A stretch of 64,000 nt of DNA, taken from Gammaproteobacteria bacterium. GTDB lineage: Bacteria; Pseudomonadota; Gammaproteobacteria; Steroidobacterales; Steroidobacteraceae. Positions 8,314 through 17,732 of this stretch are shown here, one piece after another; the first letter of the stretch is position 1, and every line of letters begins with the position of its first letter. Both the position numbers and the translations under genes were made by a program. The notes below the pieces were generated by a model that had not been told where the DNA came from, searched no databases, and saw only the letters and a program-made list of their open reading frames with translations. Location of the stretch: contig JANYJY010000035.1 of NCBI GenBank assembly GCA_025358295.1, positions 1 through 64,000 of the forward strand, written 5' to 3'.

Positions 8314-9579
8314 TTGAACTCATCACACTCGATGGCTGTGAAATTGAGCGCACTCGCCGTGTTGGCGCTGGCGCCTGGCTGGAGCGACGCGGCCGGGAAA
8401 GTACACAAGGCCACCGTCGATGCTGCGCTACGCGCCCTCACGGATTCAAAAAAGCTGGTGGGAGTTTCCGCCTTGGTCTATGAGAACGGTCACGAAGTGT
8501 ATTTCGGGGCCTTTGGGCAAGCCGATCGCGAAGCCGGCAAACCCATGACCCGCGCTACCCTGGTGCAGATATTCTCCATGACCAAGCCGATCACGGGCGT
8601 TGCGCTGATGTCCCTATACGAAGCGGGCAAATTTCAGCTCGACGATCCCCTGAGCAAGTACGCCCCGGAGTTCGCCGATCTGCGTGTCTACGTCGGCGTC
8701 GACAGCCGCGGAGGGGCGCTCTATGAACCGCTGCGCCGGCCTGTAACGATTCGCGATATCACACGGCACACTGCGGGGTTTTACTCAGGAACGGATCACA
8801 CGCTCATCGCCGAGATGTATAGCGCAGCCGATCCCTCCGCCAAGACCAACACGCTGGCGCAAGAGGCCCAGAAACTCGGCTCGCTGCCGCTGTACTTTCA
8901 GCCGGGATCGCGCTGGCTATACGGTCCCTCGGTCGATATGCAGGCGCTGCTGGTGGAGCGCCTGTCCGGCATGCCATTCGATAGTTATCTGGAGCAGACC
9001 ATCTTCAAGCCGCTTGGGATGAAGAACACGCGCTACGTACTGCGTCCGGAAGATAAAGCGCGCCTGGCTGCCGTCTATGACTGGCACGAGAACGGCTTGC
9101 TGTCCCGCGAACCCGATGCCGAGGCCTTCGAGTTCAACAGTCGCGATTGGCCGCTGAAGCCCGGCAGTTATGGCTTGGTCTCGACGCTCGATGATTACAT
9201 GCGTTTCGCTCGCATGCTGCAAAACGGGGGTGAACTCGACGGCAGAAGAATTCTCAAAACCGATACCGTGCGGCTGATGGCAACCGACGCCATGCCCGCC
9301 GATGTGACGGATACATCGTGGTTGCCCAGCAAGGGGCAGGTGGGCTTCGGTATCGACTTTGCGGTGCGCATCCGGCCACCTGTCGATGCACACGAGGCGT
9401 CCGGCGCGGTTGGCGAATTCTTTTGGGATGGAGCGGCGGACACCCTCTTTTGGGTGGACCCTAAGAACAAGATCACTGCCGTGCTATTCACCCAGTATCG
9501 TCCGTTCGGCAAGGTGCCCCTGCACAAAGCCTTTCGCGACGCGGTGTACAGCGCCATTCCCGACGCTCTGGCTCATTGA
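8314..9579 (+). CDS. Serine hydrolase of the class C beta-lactamase / EstB esterase fold
   Basis: The gene starts 10 bp after GH9, probably at TTG 8314, which has AGGA eight bases upstream; ATG 8332 lacks a ribosome site. A hydrophobic leader (VKLSALAVLALAPGWSDA) suggests export. The 421-residue protein has the SxxK nucleophile motif SMTK at 88-91 and a YGPS block in the position of the YxN motif, as in EstB-type esterases and other family VIII carboxylesterases. These enzymes hydrolyse esters more often than beta-lactams. Placed behind an acetylesterase and a GH9, it may remove ester decorations from plant polysaccharide; that role is inferred. It is convergent with the cupin gene, with 13 bp between stops. 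Confidence 0.8.
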   Translation: MNSSHSMAVKLSALAVLALAPGWSDAAGKVHKATVDAALRALTDSKKLVGVSALVYENGHEVYFGAFGQADREAGKPMTRATLVQIFSMTKPITGVALMSLYEAGKFQLDDPLSKYAPEFADLRVYVGVDSRGGALYEPLRRPVTIRDITRHTAGFYSGTDHTLIAEMYSAADPSAKTNTLAQEAQKLGSLPLYFQPGSRWLYGPSVDMQALLVERLSGMPFDSYLEQTIFKPLGMKNTRYVLRPEDKARLAAVYDWHENGLLSREPDAEAFEFNSRDWPLKPGSYGLVSTLDDYMRFARMLQNGGELDGRRILKTDTVRLMATDAMPADVTDTSWLPSKGQVGFGIDFAVRIRPPVDAHEASGAVGEFFWDGAADTLFWVDPKNKITAVLFTQYRPFGKVPLHKAFRDAVYSAIPDALAH

Positions 9580-9592
9580 ACCCGGTTGGGGA

Positions 9593-10609
9593 TCAACCGC
9601 CTCGCAGTCGATGCATGACAATGGCGCGGATCTTGGCGTAGTTGTCCGGTTTGAGCGGGCCAAGCATGCCATGCTGCTCGGCCGGCAAATGCTTGAGCGG
9701 GTGCCCGTCGCTGCGAAACACGTAGTGATCGAAAAAGGCCTTCCAAGCGGCCCGTTCAGCCGCCGGACGCTCGGCGATGGCAATCATGCTGAGGAGCAAG
9801 CTGGTGTAGGGCGCATCGGGGCCCGCGGCGGAGGCATCCCACCAGTAATTGATGAGTCCGTTAAAGGCCGACAGAGATTCGATCTGATGCCACCACAGCT
9901 TGGGGATGTAGAGAGCATCGCCAGGCAGCAATTCGGCGCTCTGCGCCTGCTCGCGCTCGGCGCGAAACCGCGGGTATTTTTCATCGTCCGGCGGCGCGGC
10001 GGCGGCCAAGCTCACTGGCTGCCCCGCCATGGTGTGATCGATGGGGCCCACGTAGAGATTGGCGATCGACTGCGGCGAGTACAACGTGAATCGCCGGCGG
10101 CCGGCCACCACACAGGCAATATTGTCATAGGCATCGAAATGCGCCGACACCTTGGCCGCATGACCCAGCCAGATGCGCGGCGCGACATGGGCCGGCAGCA
10201 CCTGCAGGACATTCTGCGCGGCGAAACCCGGCAGATACTCATTCACCGGTACCGAGCCTAGATACAACGTGGGGGCGCCTGCGTCAGTTCGCTCGGCCAC
10301 AATGGCCGCAAGTGCCTCGCGAAAGCGCATGCGCCGGCGTGTAAAGTTGAAGCCCTTTAAATCCTCAGTGTAGTAATACTTGCCGTCGATGGCGGCATCG
10401 CCGACGAAAATCTCGATCTCGCGGCCATTATCGAACCGAGTCAAATAATCCTGCAGATCCATGGGTGAACGGGTCGCGGAATGCACAGCCGGCCATGCGC
10501 TCACCAGGCCGCGCAACACCACCGGCCGGCAAGGCTCGACCACCTCGCTCAGGAAGTGCGCCTCACTGGTGAGGTCCTTGCCGTCGATCTCGGGCAGGGT
10601 CCGGCTCAT
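9593..10609 (-). CDS. Cupin-like JmjC-type protein (Cupin_8)
   Basis: The 338-residue protein has the JmjC/Cupin_8 pattern: N-terminal CRPVVLRGLVSAWPAV, the metal pair in SAHFDAYDNIACVVAGRRRFTLYSP (HxD), the GDALYIPKLWWHQIESL strand with the distal His, and an aromatic-rich tail. This is the fold of 2-oxoglutarate/Fe(II) hydroxylases acting on proteins or small molecules. It is the last gene of the operon TBDR - halogenase - halogenase - SapC - cupin, a combination known from TBDR loci of Caulobacter and Xanthomonas relatives with unsolved function. It follows SapC by 13 bp. No signal peptide, so cytosolic. Confidence 0.8.
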   Translation of the reverse strand: MSRTLPEIDGKDLTSEAHFLSEVVEPCRPVVLRGLVSAWPAVHSATRSPMDLQDYLTRFDNGREIEIFVGDAAIDGKYYYTEDLKGFNFTRRRMRFREALAAIVAERTDAGAPTLYLGSVPVNEYLPGFAAQNVLQVLPAHVAPRIWLGHAAKVSAHFDAYDNIACVVAGRRRFTLYSPQSIANLYVGPIDHTMAGQPVSLAAAAPPDDEKYPRFRAEREQAQSAELLPGDALYIPKLWWHQIESLSAFNGLINYWWDASAAGPDAPYTSLLLSMIAIAERPAAERAAWKAFFDHYVFRSDGHPLKHLPAEQHGMLGPLKPDNYAKIRAIVMHRLRGG

Positions 10610-10622
10610 GGGTAAGACCGAA

Positions 10623-11339
10623 TCAGCCGACCGACCGGCGCGGCTTCTGCGGCAGAAACCTCCGGTTCTTTATTTGCGTCAGCGTCGCGACGTGATCCAG
10701 CGACGCGCACTGCAGGTAGATCAGCTGCATATAGCCGCGACGGAAAAGATTGAGCACGGCCGCATCGTTCAGCCCCATCAACGCCTCGGGACTCACGGTG
10801 TAGAGCCCGGTCACTTCGCGATACGAACCGTCGTCGAAGTGGGATTTGATGGTGACGGCCTCGATGAGTTTCAGCTCCATCAAGGTGGCGATGAAATTCT
10901 TGGTGCGCTCGAGCCCGGGTTTGAGTTGACGCATCAGCCCCATGACCGCTTGCAGATAGGCACTGGGCGCGCCCGCCTCATCGAACAGGGCCTGCTCGCC
11001 GGCCGCGCTTACGCGGGGATTGTCGAGGTCGATGGCCAGGTCTTCACCGGACGTGTAGAAGGGCCCGCGCTGAAGATTCAGTGGACGATATAGATTCTCT
11101 ACACGATGCGCCTCGACGAACAAGTTCTCGCCGACCTCGAAGCCCAGCATGACGCCGCAGTAGAACTGGCCAGTATCCGCGTCCTTAGAAAACAGGATGG
11201 GATAGTGCAGGGCAAGCAAAGCAAACTCGTTGACCGCTACGGCGACGAAGCGCTGATTGTCCCCCAGCTCCAAGGCCGGCTGTGCGTGTACTCGCAGCTT
11301 GCGGTGCAACTCGGTGTTCAAAATAACGATATGGGTCAC
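10623..11339 (-). CDS. SapC family protein
   Basis: The 238-residue protein matches the SapC family: HIVILNTELHRKLRVHA near the start, RFVAVAVNEFALLALHYPILFSKDADTGQFYCGVMLGFEVGENLF, and a C-terminal half ending with QIKNRRFLPQKPRR. The name comes from a Campylobacter S-layer locus, but the biochemical role is unknown. In proteobacterial TBDR loci it repeatedly sits between tryptophan-halogenase-like genes and a cupin, as here, with 14 and 13 bp gaps. No signal peptide or membrane helix is visible. Family assignment is secure; function is open. Confidence 0.8.
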   Translation of the reverse strand: MTHIVILNTELHRKLRVHAQPALELGDNQRFVAVAVNEFALLALHYPILFSKDADTGQFYCGVMLGFEVGENLFVEAHRVENLYRPLNLQRGPFYTSGEDLAIDLDNPRVSAAGEQALFDEAGAPSAYLQAVMGLMRQLKPGLERTKNFIATLMELKLIEAVTIKSHFDDGSYREVTGLYTVSPEALMGLNDAAVLNLFRRGYMQLIYLQCASLDHVATLTQIKNRRFLPQKPRRSVG

Positions 11340-11353
11340 TGTAGTCGCTTCAG

Positions 11354-12901
11354 TTAGATCGGTTGCAGGCCGTATTCAAAAATCTTGTTCATAAGCTCGC
11401 GGTTTTTCGGCAGCTGCGCGCGCATCTGCTTGGCGAGAACCGCGGCATCATTCATATACCGGGCGGCGGCGGCAGCGGTGCCGGCATTGTCCTGCTGCTC
11501 GACCTCGGTACGAAACCCCATACCATACAGCACATATTGATAACTGGCGGCGGGGAACACTTCTTCCAGCCGGTCAAACTCATCGAAGAACCAGGGTGAC
11601 TGGTATTTCCACAACTTGAGCAGGTTCTTGAGACGTTCCGGAACGCTGGCGGGATCCACATTGTCGCGCCAGAACGCGCTGTCCTGGCGCTGCGTGAGCA
11701 CATAGTGCAGTTTCAGGAAATCGATGATGCGGCCCCATCGATAGTGGGTGACATCGTTGAAACGTGCCGCAACGATATCCATCACCTCGCGATTGGCCGG
11801 CAATTGTTCGGCGATGAACTTGGCCGACAACTCGACCAAGACGATGGCCGAGGATTCCAGCGGCTCGAGAAAACCGGCCGCCAATCCCACCGCCACGCAA
11901 TTGTTCTTCCAGAACGTCGTGCGATGACCGGACCGAATTTTGATTTTCCGGGGCGTCAGGTGCCGATGCTCCGCACCTAAGTAGCTCATCAGCGTTTCGC
12001 AGGCCTCATCATCGCTGGCGTGACGCGTCGAGTACACGTAACCGGTACCGCGCCGCGTCGGCAGGCCGATATCCCAGATCCAACCGGCCGTCTGCGCGGT
12101 GGAAATCGTGTGCGAGGACATGGGCGCGTCGGGCGTCGGGTACGGGACCTGCAGCGCGAGAGCAGCATCGCAAAACAACACATCGCCGCAGTCCTTGAAG
12201 CTCACACCCAATGTCTTGCCGAGCAGAAGCGAGGCAAAGCCGGTGCAGTCCACGAACAGATCGCCCGTGATTTGCCCAACCTGCTGCGTGTCGATCGACT
12301 TGATGTCGCCCTGTTCCGTCAGATTCACGCTCGTGACATCGGCCAGCACGTGGCGCACCCCTAGCTTCTGGGTGCAGTGCTGCTGCAGGAAGCCGGCAAA
12401 CTTTCCCGCGTCCAAGTGGTAGGCATAGTTGGCCACCGCCTCGTACTCAGGAGTGGTGATCATTTTCGGCGCCAAGCCTTGTTCGCATAGCTGCCCCTGC
12501 GGGGACACCGCGTCGCAGAAGCTGCCGCCGCCCATGCATAACCAATGAGGTGCCAGATTCACCTGCGTGAATCCCTGCGGCAGCATCAGCGGATGATAGT
12601 AGGCGTCATCGTCCGCGCCGGTGGTCCACCTGGCGAATTTCGCACCCTGTTTGAAGGCGGCATTGCAGTGGCGGAAAAAATCCGTTTCCGATACGCCCAT
12701 CTTCTGCAGGCTCGATCGCAGCGTGGGCCAGGTTCCCTCGCCCACGCCGATAATGGGCACGGTCGGCGATTCCACCAGAGTGACGGAAAAGCCGGAACTC
12801 ATGCGGCCCTGGTGGCGCGCCGCGATGATGCCCGCGGTGAGCCATCCTGCCGTGCCGCCACCGACAATGACCACGGATTGAGTGCGTTGGCTCATGCGCA
12901 A
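11354..12901 (-). CDS. Flavin-dependent tryptophan halogenase family protein (second copy)
   Basis: The 515-residue product has the FAD-binding motif GGGTAGW (14-20) and the conserved Lys in AAFKQGAKF (Lys84, equivalent to the catalytic Lys79 of PrnA). The family signature WxWxIP appears as GWIWDIGLPTRRGTGYVYS, so the Pro after Ile is replaced by Gly. The C-terminal half contains GLAAGFLEPLESSAIVLVE, typical of the family. These enzymes use reduced FAD, halide and oxygen to halogenate indoles or other arenes; Xanthomonas relatives from TBDR loci accept free indoles in vitro. Their physiological substrate is unknown. It starts 13 bp after the other copy. ATG at residue 3 is an alternative start. 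Confidence 0.85.
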   Translation of the reverse strand: MRMSQRTQSVVIVGGGTAGWLTAGIIAARHQGRMSSGFSVTLVESPTVPIIGVGEGTWPTLRSSLQKMGVSETDFFRHCNAAFKQGAKFARWTTGADDDAYYHPLMLPQGFTQVNLAPHWLCMGGGSFCDAVSPQGQLCEQGLAPKMITTPEYEAVANYAYHLDAGKFAGFLQQHCTQKLGVRHVLADVTSVNLTEQGDIKSIDTQQVGQITGDLFVDCTGFASLLLGKTLGVSFKDCGDVLFCDAALALQVPYPTPDAPMSSHTISTAQTAGWIWDIGLPTRRGTGYVYSTRHASDDEACETLMSYLGAEHRHLTPRKIKIRSGHRTTFWKNNCVAVGLAAGFLEPLESSAIVLVELSAKFIAEQLPANREVMDIVAARFNDVTHYRWGRIIDFLKLHYVLTQRQDSAFWRDNVDPASVPERLKNLLKLWKYQSPWFFDEFDRLEEVFPAASYQYVLYGMGFRTEVEQQDNAGTAAAAARYMNDAAVLAKQMRAQLPKNRELMNKIFEYGLQPI

Positions 12902-12914
12902 TTATCCCACGAAC

Positions 12915-14420
12915 TCACGCCGAGGCCGAGCAGTTTTGTCGGATGAATTCCTCATGCGTGGGCATGGCCTGCGCGCATTGCCGGATGACGCTGCGGATAT
13001 TGGCGAGGTTGTCGGCGACCTGTGCGGGATCGAGTATGGCGGCCAGCGGATCGTCGCTTTCCGGCATTATGTTTTGTCCGACGAAAACGTACAGCCAACT
13101 CTGCATCGGGAACAGCTCATTGTCTTCGCGCAGCAGGCGGCCATGGCTGCGGAACAAATCGATTTTTTCCTTGAGGCTGTCCGGCTTGTCGACATTGCGG
13201 CAATAGCGCCATATTTCACTGTCATTCCGCTCTGTCATGCTGTAGTGCAGGACCAGGAAGTCCCGCACACGCTCGTATTCGGCCGCAATGGTTTTGTTAT
13301 AGCGATCGACGTCCGCGCTGGCGAAATTACGATCGGGGAAATAAGACAGCAGCAGCGCAATGCCGCGTTGGATGAAATGGATGCTGGTGGACTCCAAGGG
13401 CTCGAGGAATCCGGACGACAAACCGATTGCCACGCAATTTTTATTCCAAAAGCGCTTGCGTCGGCCGGTGGCGAATTGCAGTTTGAGCGGCTCGGCCAAT
13501 GCCTTGCCCTCGATGCTGGATACCAGTTCGTCCTGCGCCAGCGTGTCGCTGAGAAAACCGCTGCTGTAGACATAGCCATTGCCGATGCGATGCTGCAAGG
13601 GAATACGCCACTGCCATCCCGCAGCCTTGGCCGTCACCCGCGTGTACGATGATAAGGGGCCGGTGCGTTCACACGGCATCGCAGCCGCGCGATCGCAGGG
13701 CAGCCAATGATTCCAATGTTCGTAACCGGTCTGCAGCGCGCCCTCGATAAGCAGTCCTCGAAAACCCGAACAATCGATGAATAGATCGGCCTCGACTTCC
13801 TCACCGCTCTCCAGGGTCAGCGCGCGAATGAAGCCGTTCTCGGACTGCAGCGATACCGCTTTGACCTTGCCTTCCGTACGCACGACCCCGCCGGCCTCGG
13901 CGATCGTTCGCAGATACCGTGCAAACAGCGATGCATCGAAGTGCAGGGCGTAAGTGATTTTCTCCACGGGGGAGTTGGCCGCCTGAACCGGCCGCATGAA
14001 TTTCCCCGCGTACGCCGCCGTCGCCTCGAGCGAATGTTCCTCGAGCCTGCTGGCGTTGCCCGCCCGAAAGGCTTTCAGCCAATAGGCAGAGAAGGCCACG
14101 GGACCCAGGTCGAACCCCGTCTGTCCGAACGGGTGCATGTAGGAATGACCGATGCGGGTCCAATCCTTGAACTCGATGCCCAGCTTGAACGTCGATTTGG
14201 TCTTGCGGATGAGATCGTTCTCATCGATCCCCGCGGCACGGATGAAGTGCATGATGGGTGGGATCGTGGCCTCGCCCACTCCGATGATGCCGATTTGATC
14301 GGATTCGATCAGGCGTATACGGACCAGCGACTTGAAGAACTTGGCGAGGCTCACAGCCGTCATCCAGCCTGCAGTGCCGCCGCCCACGATCGCGATACTG
14401 CGAATTGGAGTATTCGTCAT
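12915..14420 (-). CDS. Flavin-dependent tryptophan halogenase family protein (first copy)
   Basis: This 501-residue protein carries GGGTAGW at 13-19, Lys79 in STFKLGIEF (the same number as PrnA Lys79), an intact WxWxIP motif (GWQWRIPLQHRIGNGYVYSS) and GLSSGFLEPLESTSIHF. All known catalytic hallmarks of flavin-dependent halogenases are present, so it is probably active, unlike its neighbour whose signature is altered. A flavin reductase would be needed in trans; none is encoded nearby. It begins 72 bp downstream of the TBDR, beyond a hairpin terminator, so it is probably expressed by readthrough from the TBDR promoter. Confidence 0.87.
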   Translation of the reverse strand: MTNTPIRSIAIVGGGTAGWMTAVSLAKFFKSLVRIRLIESDQIGIIGVGEATIPPIMHFIRAAGIDENDLIRKTKSTFKLGIEFKDWTRIGHSYMHPFGQTGFDLGPVAFSAYWLKAFRAGNASRLEEHSLEATAAYAGKFMRPVQAANSPVEKITYALHFDASLFARYLRTIAEAGGVVRTEGKVKAVSLQSENGFIRALTLESGEEVEADLFIDCSGFRGLLIEGALQTGYEHWNHWLPCDRAAAMPCERTGPLSSYTRVTAKAAGWQWRIPLQHRIGNGYVYSSGFLSDTLAQDELVSSIEGKALAEPLKLQFATGRRKRFWNKNCVAIGLSSGFLEPLESTSIHFIQRGIALLLSYFPDRNFASADVDRYNKTIAAEYERVRDFLVLHYSMTERNDSEIWRYCRNVDKPDSLKEKIDLFRSHGRLLREDNELFPMQSWLYVFVGQNIMPESDDPLAAILDPAQVADNLANIRSVIRQCAQAMPTHEEFIRQNCSASA

Positions 14421-14443
14421 GACATCGAGATCATATCACCGCG

Positions 14444-14476
14444 ATAAAAGAGGGCCGCCCGGTAAAGGCGGCCCTC
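14444..14476 (-). terminator. Rho-independent terminator between TBDR and halogenase genes
   Basis: On the minus strand GAGGGCCGCC and GGCGGCCCTC form a perfect 10-bp stem with a 7-base loop (TTTACCG), followed directly by TTTTAT. It lies between the TBDR stop (14493) and the halogenase start (14420). Partial termination here would give much receptor mRNA and little halogenase/SapC/cupin mRNA. Confidence 0.8.
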
Positions 14477-14492
14477 GTCGTCGGCTCTCACG

Positions 14493-17481
14493 CTAGAGCT
14501 TGGCGTGAACCCCCAGGGTGTACGTGCGGCCGGTATCGACCACATCGAGGATTTGCTCCGAGAAGCGGCCACGGGTGCTGAACGCCTGATCGGTGAGGTT
14601 GAGGGCCTCGAAGTAGACGCTGAAGTGGCGGTTGATTGCGTAGCTGGCGCTGAAATCCACATAGGTAGACGCATTGACGAACACCGGTTCAGCGCCGAAA
14701 TTGGAGTTCGCCTGGTGCTGACCGAATTTATCCAGATCAGCGGCGCGGTGGTTGATCGCGACGCGGGCCTGAAAGCCGTACTTGTCGTAGAAGGGCACAA
14801 AGTTATAGGAGTTGGCCAGCCCCGTGACGGCAAACGCGCCGACGTTCAAATCGTACGGATTATAGGGCTTGTTGGTGCTGACGAAGGTGGCATTGGCCTG
14901 GAAGCCAAAGCCGCTATCGCCAATCATATGCTGAACCCCCAACTCGACGCCTCACCTCGGCCGAAGGTCCGTTGACCGAGGCCGTAATGGCGAACTGTGC
15001 CAGCGAACCGTCGGGCAGCGTCACCCCATTGATGGGAGCGGTGACAGTGCCGCCGACGATGAAGTTGGTCACCTCTTTGACGAAGGCGTCGGCCGACAGG
15101 TAGGAGTTTTGCGCGTAATACCATTCGGCGCCGAAATCCAAATTATCCGACAGGTAGGGCAGTAGGTTCGGATTGCCGCCCGTGGCATTGAGTCCCCCAA
15201 CCCGTTGGCCCGCGGGGACATTCACTGTCGGGGTGATCTTGTCCAATTGCGGACGAGTCAAGGTGCGCGAGGCATCGAAGCGTACCTTTAAGTCGTCGGT
15301 GAGATTCAAGCTCAGATCGAGATTCGGCAGCAGGTAACGGTACTCGCTCTTGTTGTTGACAGTGCTGATCGGCGAGGGTTTGAAGCCGTAGGCTGTCTTG
15401 TCCGTAGACAGAATATACAGCTGGCCGGTCGGCAGGCTCGCAAGACCGCCAGAATTCACGTGGGTGACCTCGAAGCGCAACCCGACGTTGATCTTCAGCG
15501 GCATGTCCGCGATCTTGGTGGATTCCGAGAGGTTCAGGTACGGCGCCACCGTGTTTTCGCTGATGTTCTGGTGGTTGCCGACATTCTCGTACATGATGTA
15601 CTTGCCGGTGCAAGGAGTACTCCCGGCGAGATTAGTGCAGTTCCCGACGTTCATCCCCGCGCCGTTCAAGCCCTCCAAATAGGCCCTGATCGCGTAGCCG
15701 TTGGCCGCCAGAAGGGCCGGCGGCAGATTGCCGCCATTACCCCAGCCGCTGATAAAATTAGAGCCGGTGGTGTAGGAACCAGAAATCAAGTTCGCGGGGA
15801 TCGGGGCGACGCCGCCGGAACCGTTCGGCACCGGGCCGTAGCCGGCATACATCTGCCAGGTATAGGGCAGGTCAGTAAATGAGCGCAGTGACTCGGCGTC
15901 GTGGGTGAACTGCACGCCGTACTTGAACTTCAACGTGTCATCGGACCAAGTGCCTTGCAGCTTGAACTGGTTGATGCTGTCCTTGTTCTGGTTATAGTCT
16001 TCCACCAACACGTGGGAGCCGATGATGGTGGGGTCGAGGAAACGTGACGCGTTCCCGCTCGGACCATAGCCCACCGGATAGGGTAAATTCTTGCTGCCGT
16101 TCGTCACGATGCCGATGCTGGTGTTGTTGGCCGGGCTGTTGCCGTAGCCGACATCGGCGTCCAATTCGCTGAGTTGCCCGCCAGGATTTAACTTGGACAC
16201 GGCCGTGTAGGCATCAAATAGGAAGGAGGTGTGCGCGCTCACATCCCACTTCACATTGAGGCCCAAGGTGTTGTCTTCCACCACCGAACCATTGATCGCC
16301 GCCTGAAAGTCGGTCGGAGAGCCTGGTTGCGTGAAACTTGACACCGTGCCGTCCGGGGCTTGGGTCACCTCTCTGATGGTGCCATTGTTGAACCAGACGC
16401 TGAAGCCTTGCTGAATCTGGGTCAGCGTCTCCTTCGAGTAGTTATCATCGAGCGTGATCTCCACGCCATCCATCGGTCGGGCCTGCAAAACCAGGCGGGC
16501 GCCGACGCGCTTGTCCTCGTTATGCTCCTGGTAGACACCGTAGTCTTGGATGAACCAATCCTTGATGGTGACAGGATTGGTGGGCGAGCCGGGCGCCGTC
16601 AAACAAGGTCCGGCGCCTTTCAGTTGGCAGGGAGCCAATCCCGAGCCGCCGGAAACCCCCAGGACTCCATCGCCCCGGCCGCCTTCCCAGCCCTGAATAT
16701 CGACGTGATTGCCTTGCAGCTTGGTGTCCGCATAGGCAATGTCGGCCAAAATACCGAAGCGATCATCCGCAAAGGTGTCGCTGAACAGCAGACCCGCGTT
16801 CGGCGTCACTTTGCTTTCGCCGCTCGAATCGCTCGCCGACACCGAACCCGCCAATTGCAAGCCGGGGTGGTCGAAAGGCTTGGGATACTTGATATTGATC
16901 GTCGCCCCGATTGCGCCGCTCGACAGGGCCGAGTCGGGTGTCTTCAGGACATCGACTTGACCGACGAAGTCCGCCCCCACCGCACCGAAGTCGAAGCCAC
17001 GGTTGCCGCTCGAGGTTGGCACCTGGCGACCGTCGTAAAGTGTTTCATTGAACTCGGGACCAAAACCGCGCACGGTGACTTGGTTGGCGGCGCCGGTCGA
17101 CCCCGACACCCCGCCCATCGACTTCTGCGTTGCGCGGCTCACCGTCACGCCCGGGATTCTCTCCATCGCAGTGGCAAGGTTCGAGTCGGGGAATTTGCCT
17201 ATGTCTTCAGCCGAGATCGCGTCAACGATACCAACTGAGTCACGCTTGATGTCCAAACTCTTTTGCAGCGAGGCGCGTATTCCGGTGACGGTGATCTCGC
17301 TCAGCTCATCGGAACTAGAGGTCGTCGCGGCATCCGCCGCAAATAACGAACCGCTAAAGGCCAAGGATCCGAGTGCAAGTCCGGACATTCCGATTCTGGC
17401 GTAGGCCGGGCGTTCGAAAGCGGCCTGAGTGGTTTTCTTGGCAGCGTTCTTGATGGCATTCCGCCGTGTCTTTCGGCTCAT
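14493..17481 (-). pseudogene. TonB-dependent receptor with a frameshift near its C-terminus
   Basis: The frame from 17481 encodes an exported receptor (signal peptide region ending SGSLFAADA), a TonB box-like SEITVTGIRAS, a plug (IGKFPDSNLATAMERIPGVTVSR, VTVRGFGPEFNETLYDGRQ) and a long barrel. It ends out of frame at 14914 (VRRRVGGSAYDWR). The other frame (ORF 14493-14942) continues the same receptor: GVELGVQHMIGDSGFGFQANATF through a terminal TLGVHAKL. The break falls at GAGGTGAGGCGTCG, about 14950; one extra base or two missing ones restores GPSAEV-GVELGVQHM. It may be a sequencing error, because the rest is intact. This receptor type imports glycans; the xylose operon upstream suggests xylo-oligosaccharides. 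Ribosome site GGGGGAG precedes the ATG. Confidence 0.85.
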
Positions 17482-17507
17482 TAGCAGTCTCCCCCAATAA
17501 ATATATA

Positions 17508-17519
17508 TTTGTTAACAAA
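17508..17519. promoter_or_regulatory. Perfect 12-bp palindrome in the TBDR leader
   Basis: TTTGTTAACAAA lies about 27 bp upstream of the receptor ATG, in an AT-rich stretch (AATAAATATATATTTG) that stands out from the GC-rich surroundings. It is close to the ribosome site and could be a regulator site or an mRNA feature. Function unknown. Confidence 0.35.
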
Positions 17520-17622
17520 CAACAGCCCACGCGGCGCCGCATTGACGGCGGAAGCCGAGCAAAACAAGATATTTAAGACTCCCGGGATTACCCCCTATCG
17601 TGTAGCTGTTACGTCACTCTCA

Positions 17623-17636
17623 TGGTAGCGCTACCT
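17623..17636 (-). promoter_or_regulatory. LacI-type operator upstream of the TBDR gene
   Basis: TGGTAGCGCTACCT matches the consensus seen at 5602, 25486 and 26650 with one end mismatch. It lies about 142 bp upstream of the receptor ATG, in the 484-bp gap between the GH3 and receptor genes. It is the promoter-proximal member of a group of three AGCGCT sites. Repression by the local LacI protein, relieved by xylose or a derivative, is the expected role. Confidence 0.7.
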
Positions 17637-17684
17637 TCTTACCGTCAGTATAAGCACGGTTCTAAATCGAAATCAACCACATTC

Positions 17685-17732
17685 TGACAGCGCTGCCATA
17701 CGAAGATCAAGCACTTTCTGACAGCGCTGCCA
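17685..17732 (-). repeat. Two tandem variant operators TGACAGCGCTGCCA, 34 bp apart
   Basis: TGACAGCGCTGCCA occurs identically at 17685-17698 and 17719-17732, inside a longer direct repeat (TTCTGACAGCGCTGCCATAC). It keeps the AGCGCT core and TG..CA ends of the LacI sites but changes both flanking positions (AC/GC instead of RT/AY). The pair sits upstream of the canonical site at 17623. They may be weaker sites for the same LacI protein or sites for a paralog. No gene is seen in the rest of the 17482-17965 gap. Confidence 0.6.

Noticed and set aside
8314-9579. True beta-lactamase (antibiotic resistance)
   Set aside because: The SxxK fold is shared with esterases; the YxN motif is altered and the context is polysaccharide degradation.
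17685-17732. CRISPR-like tandem repeat
   Set aside because: Only two copies with a 34-bp period, short spacer and an operator-like palindromic core; no cas genes.
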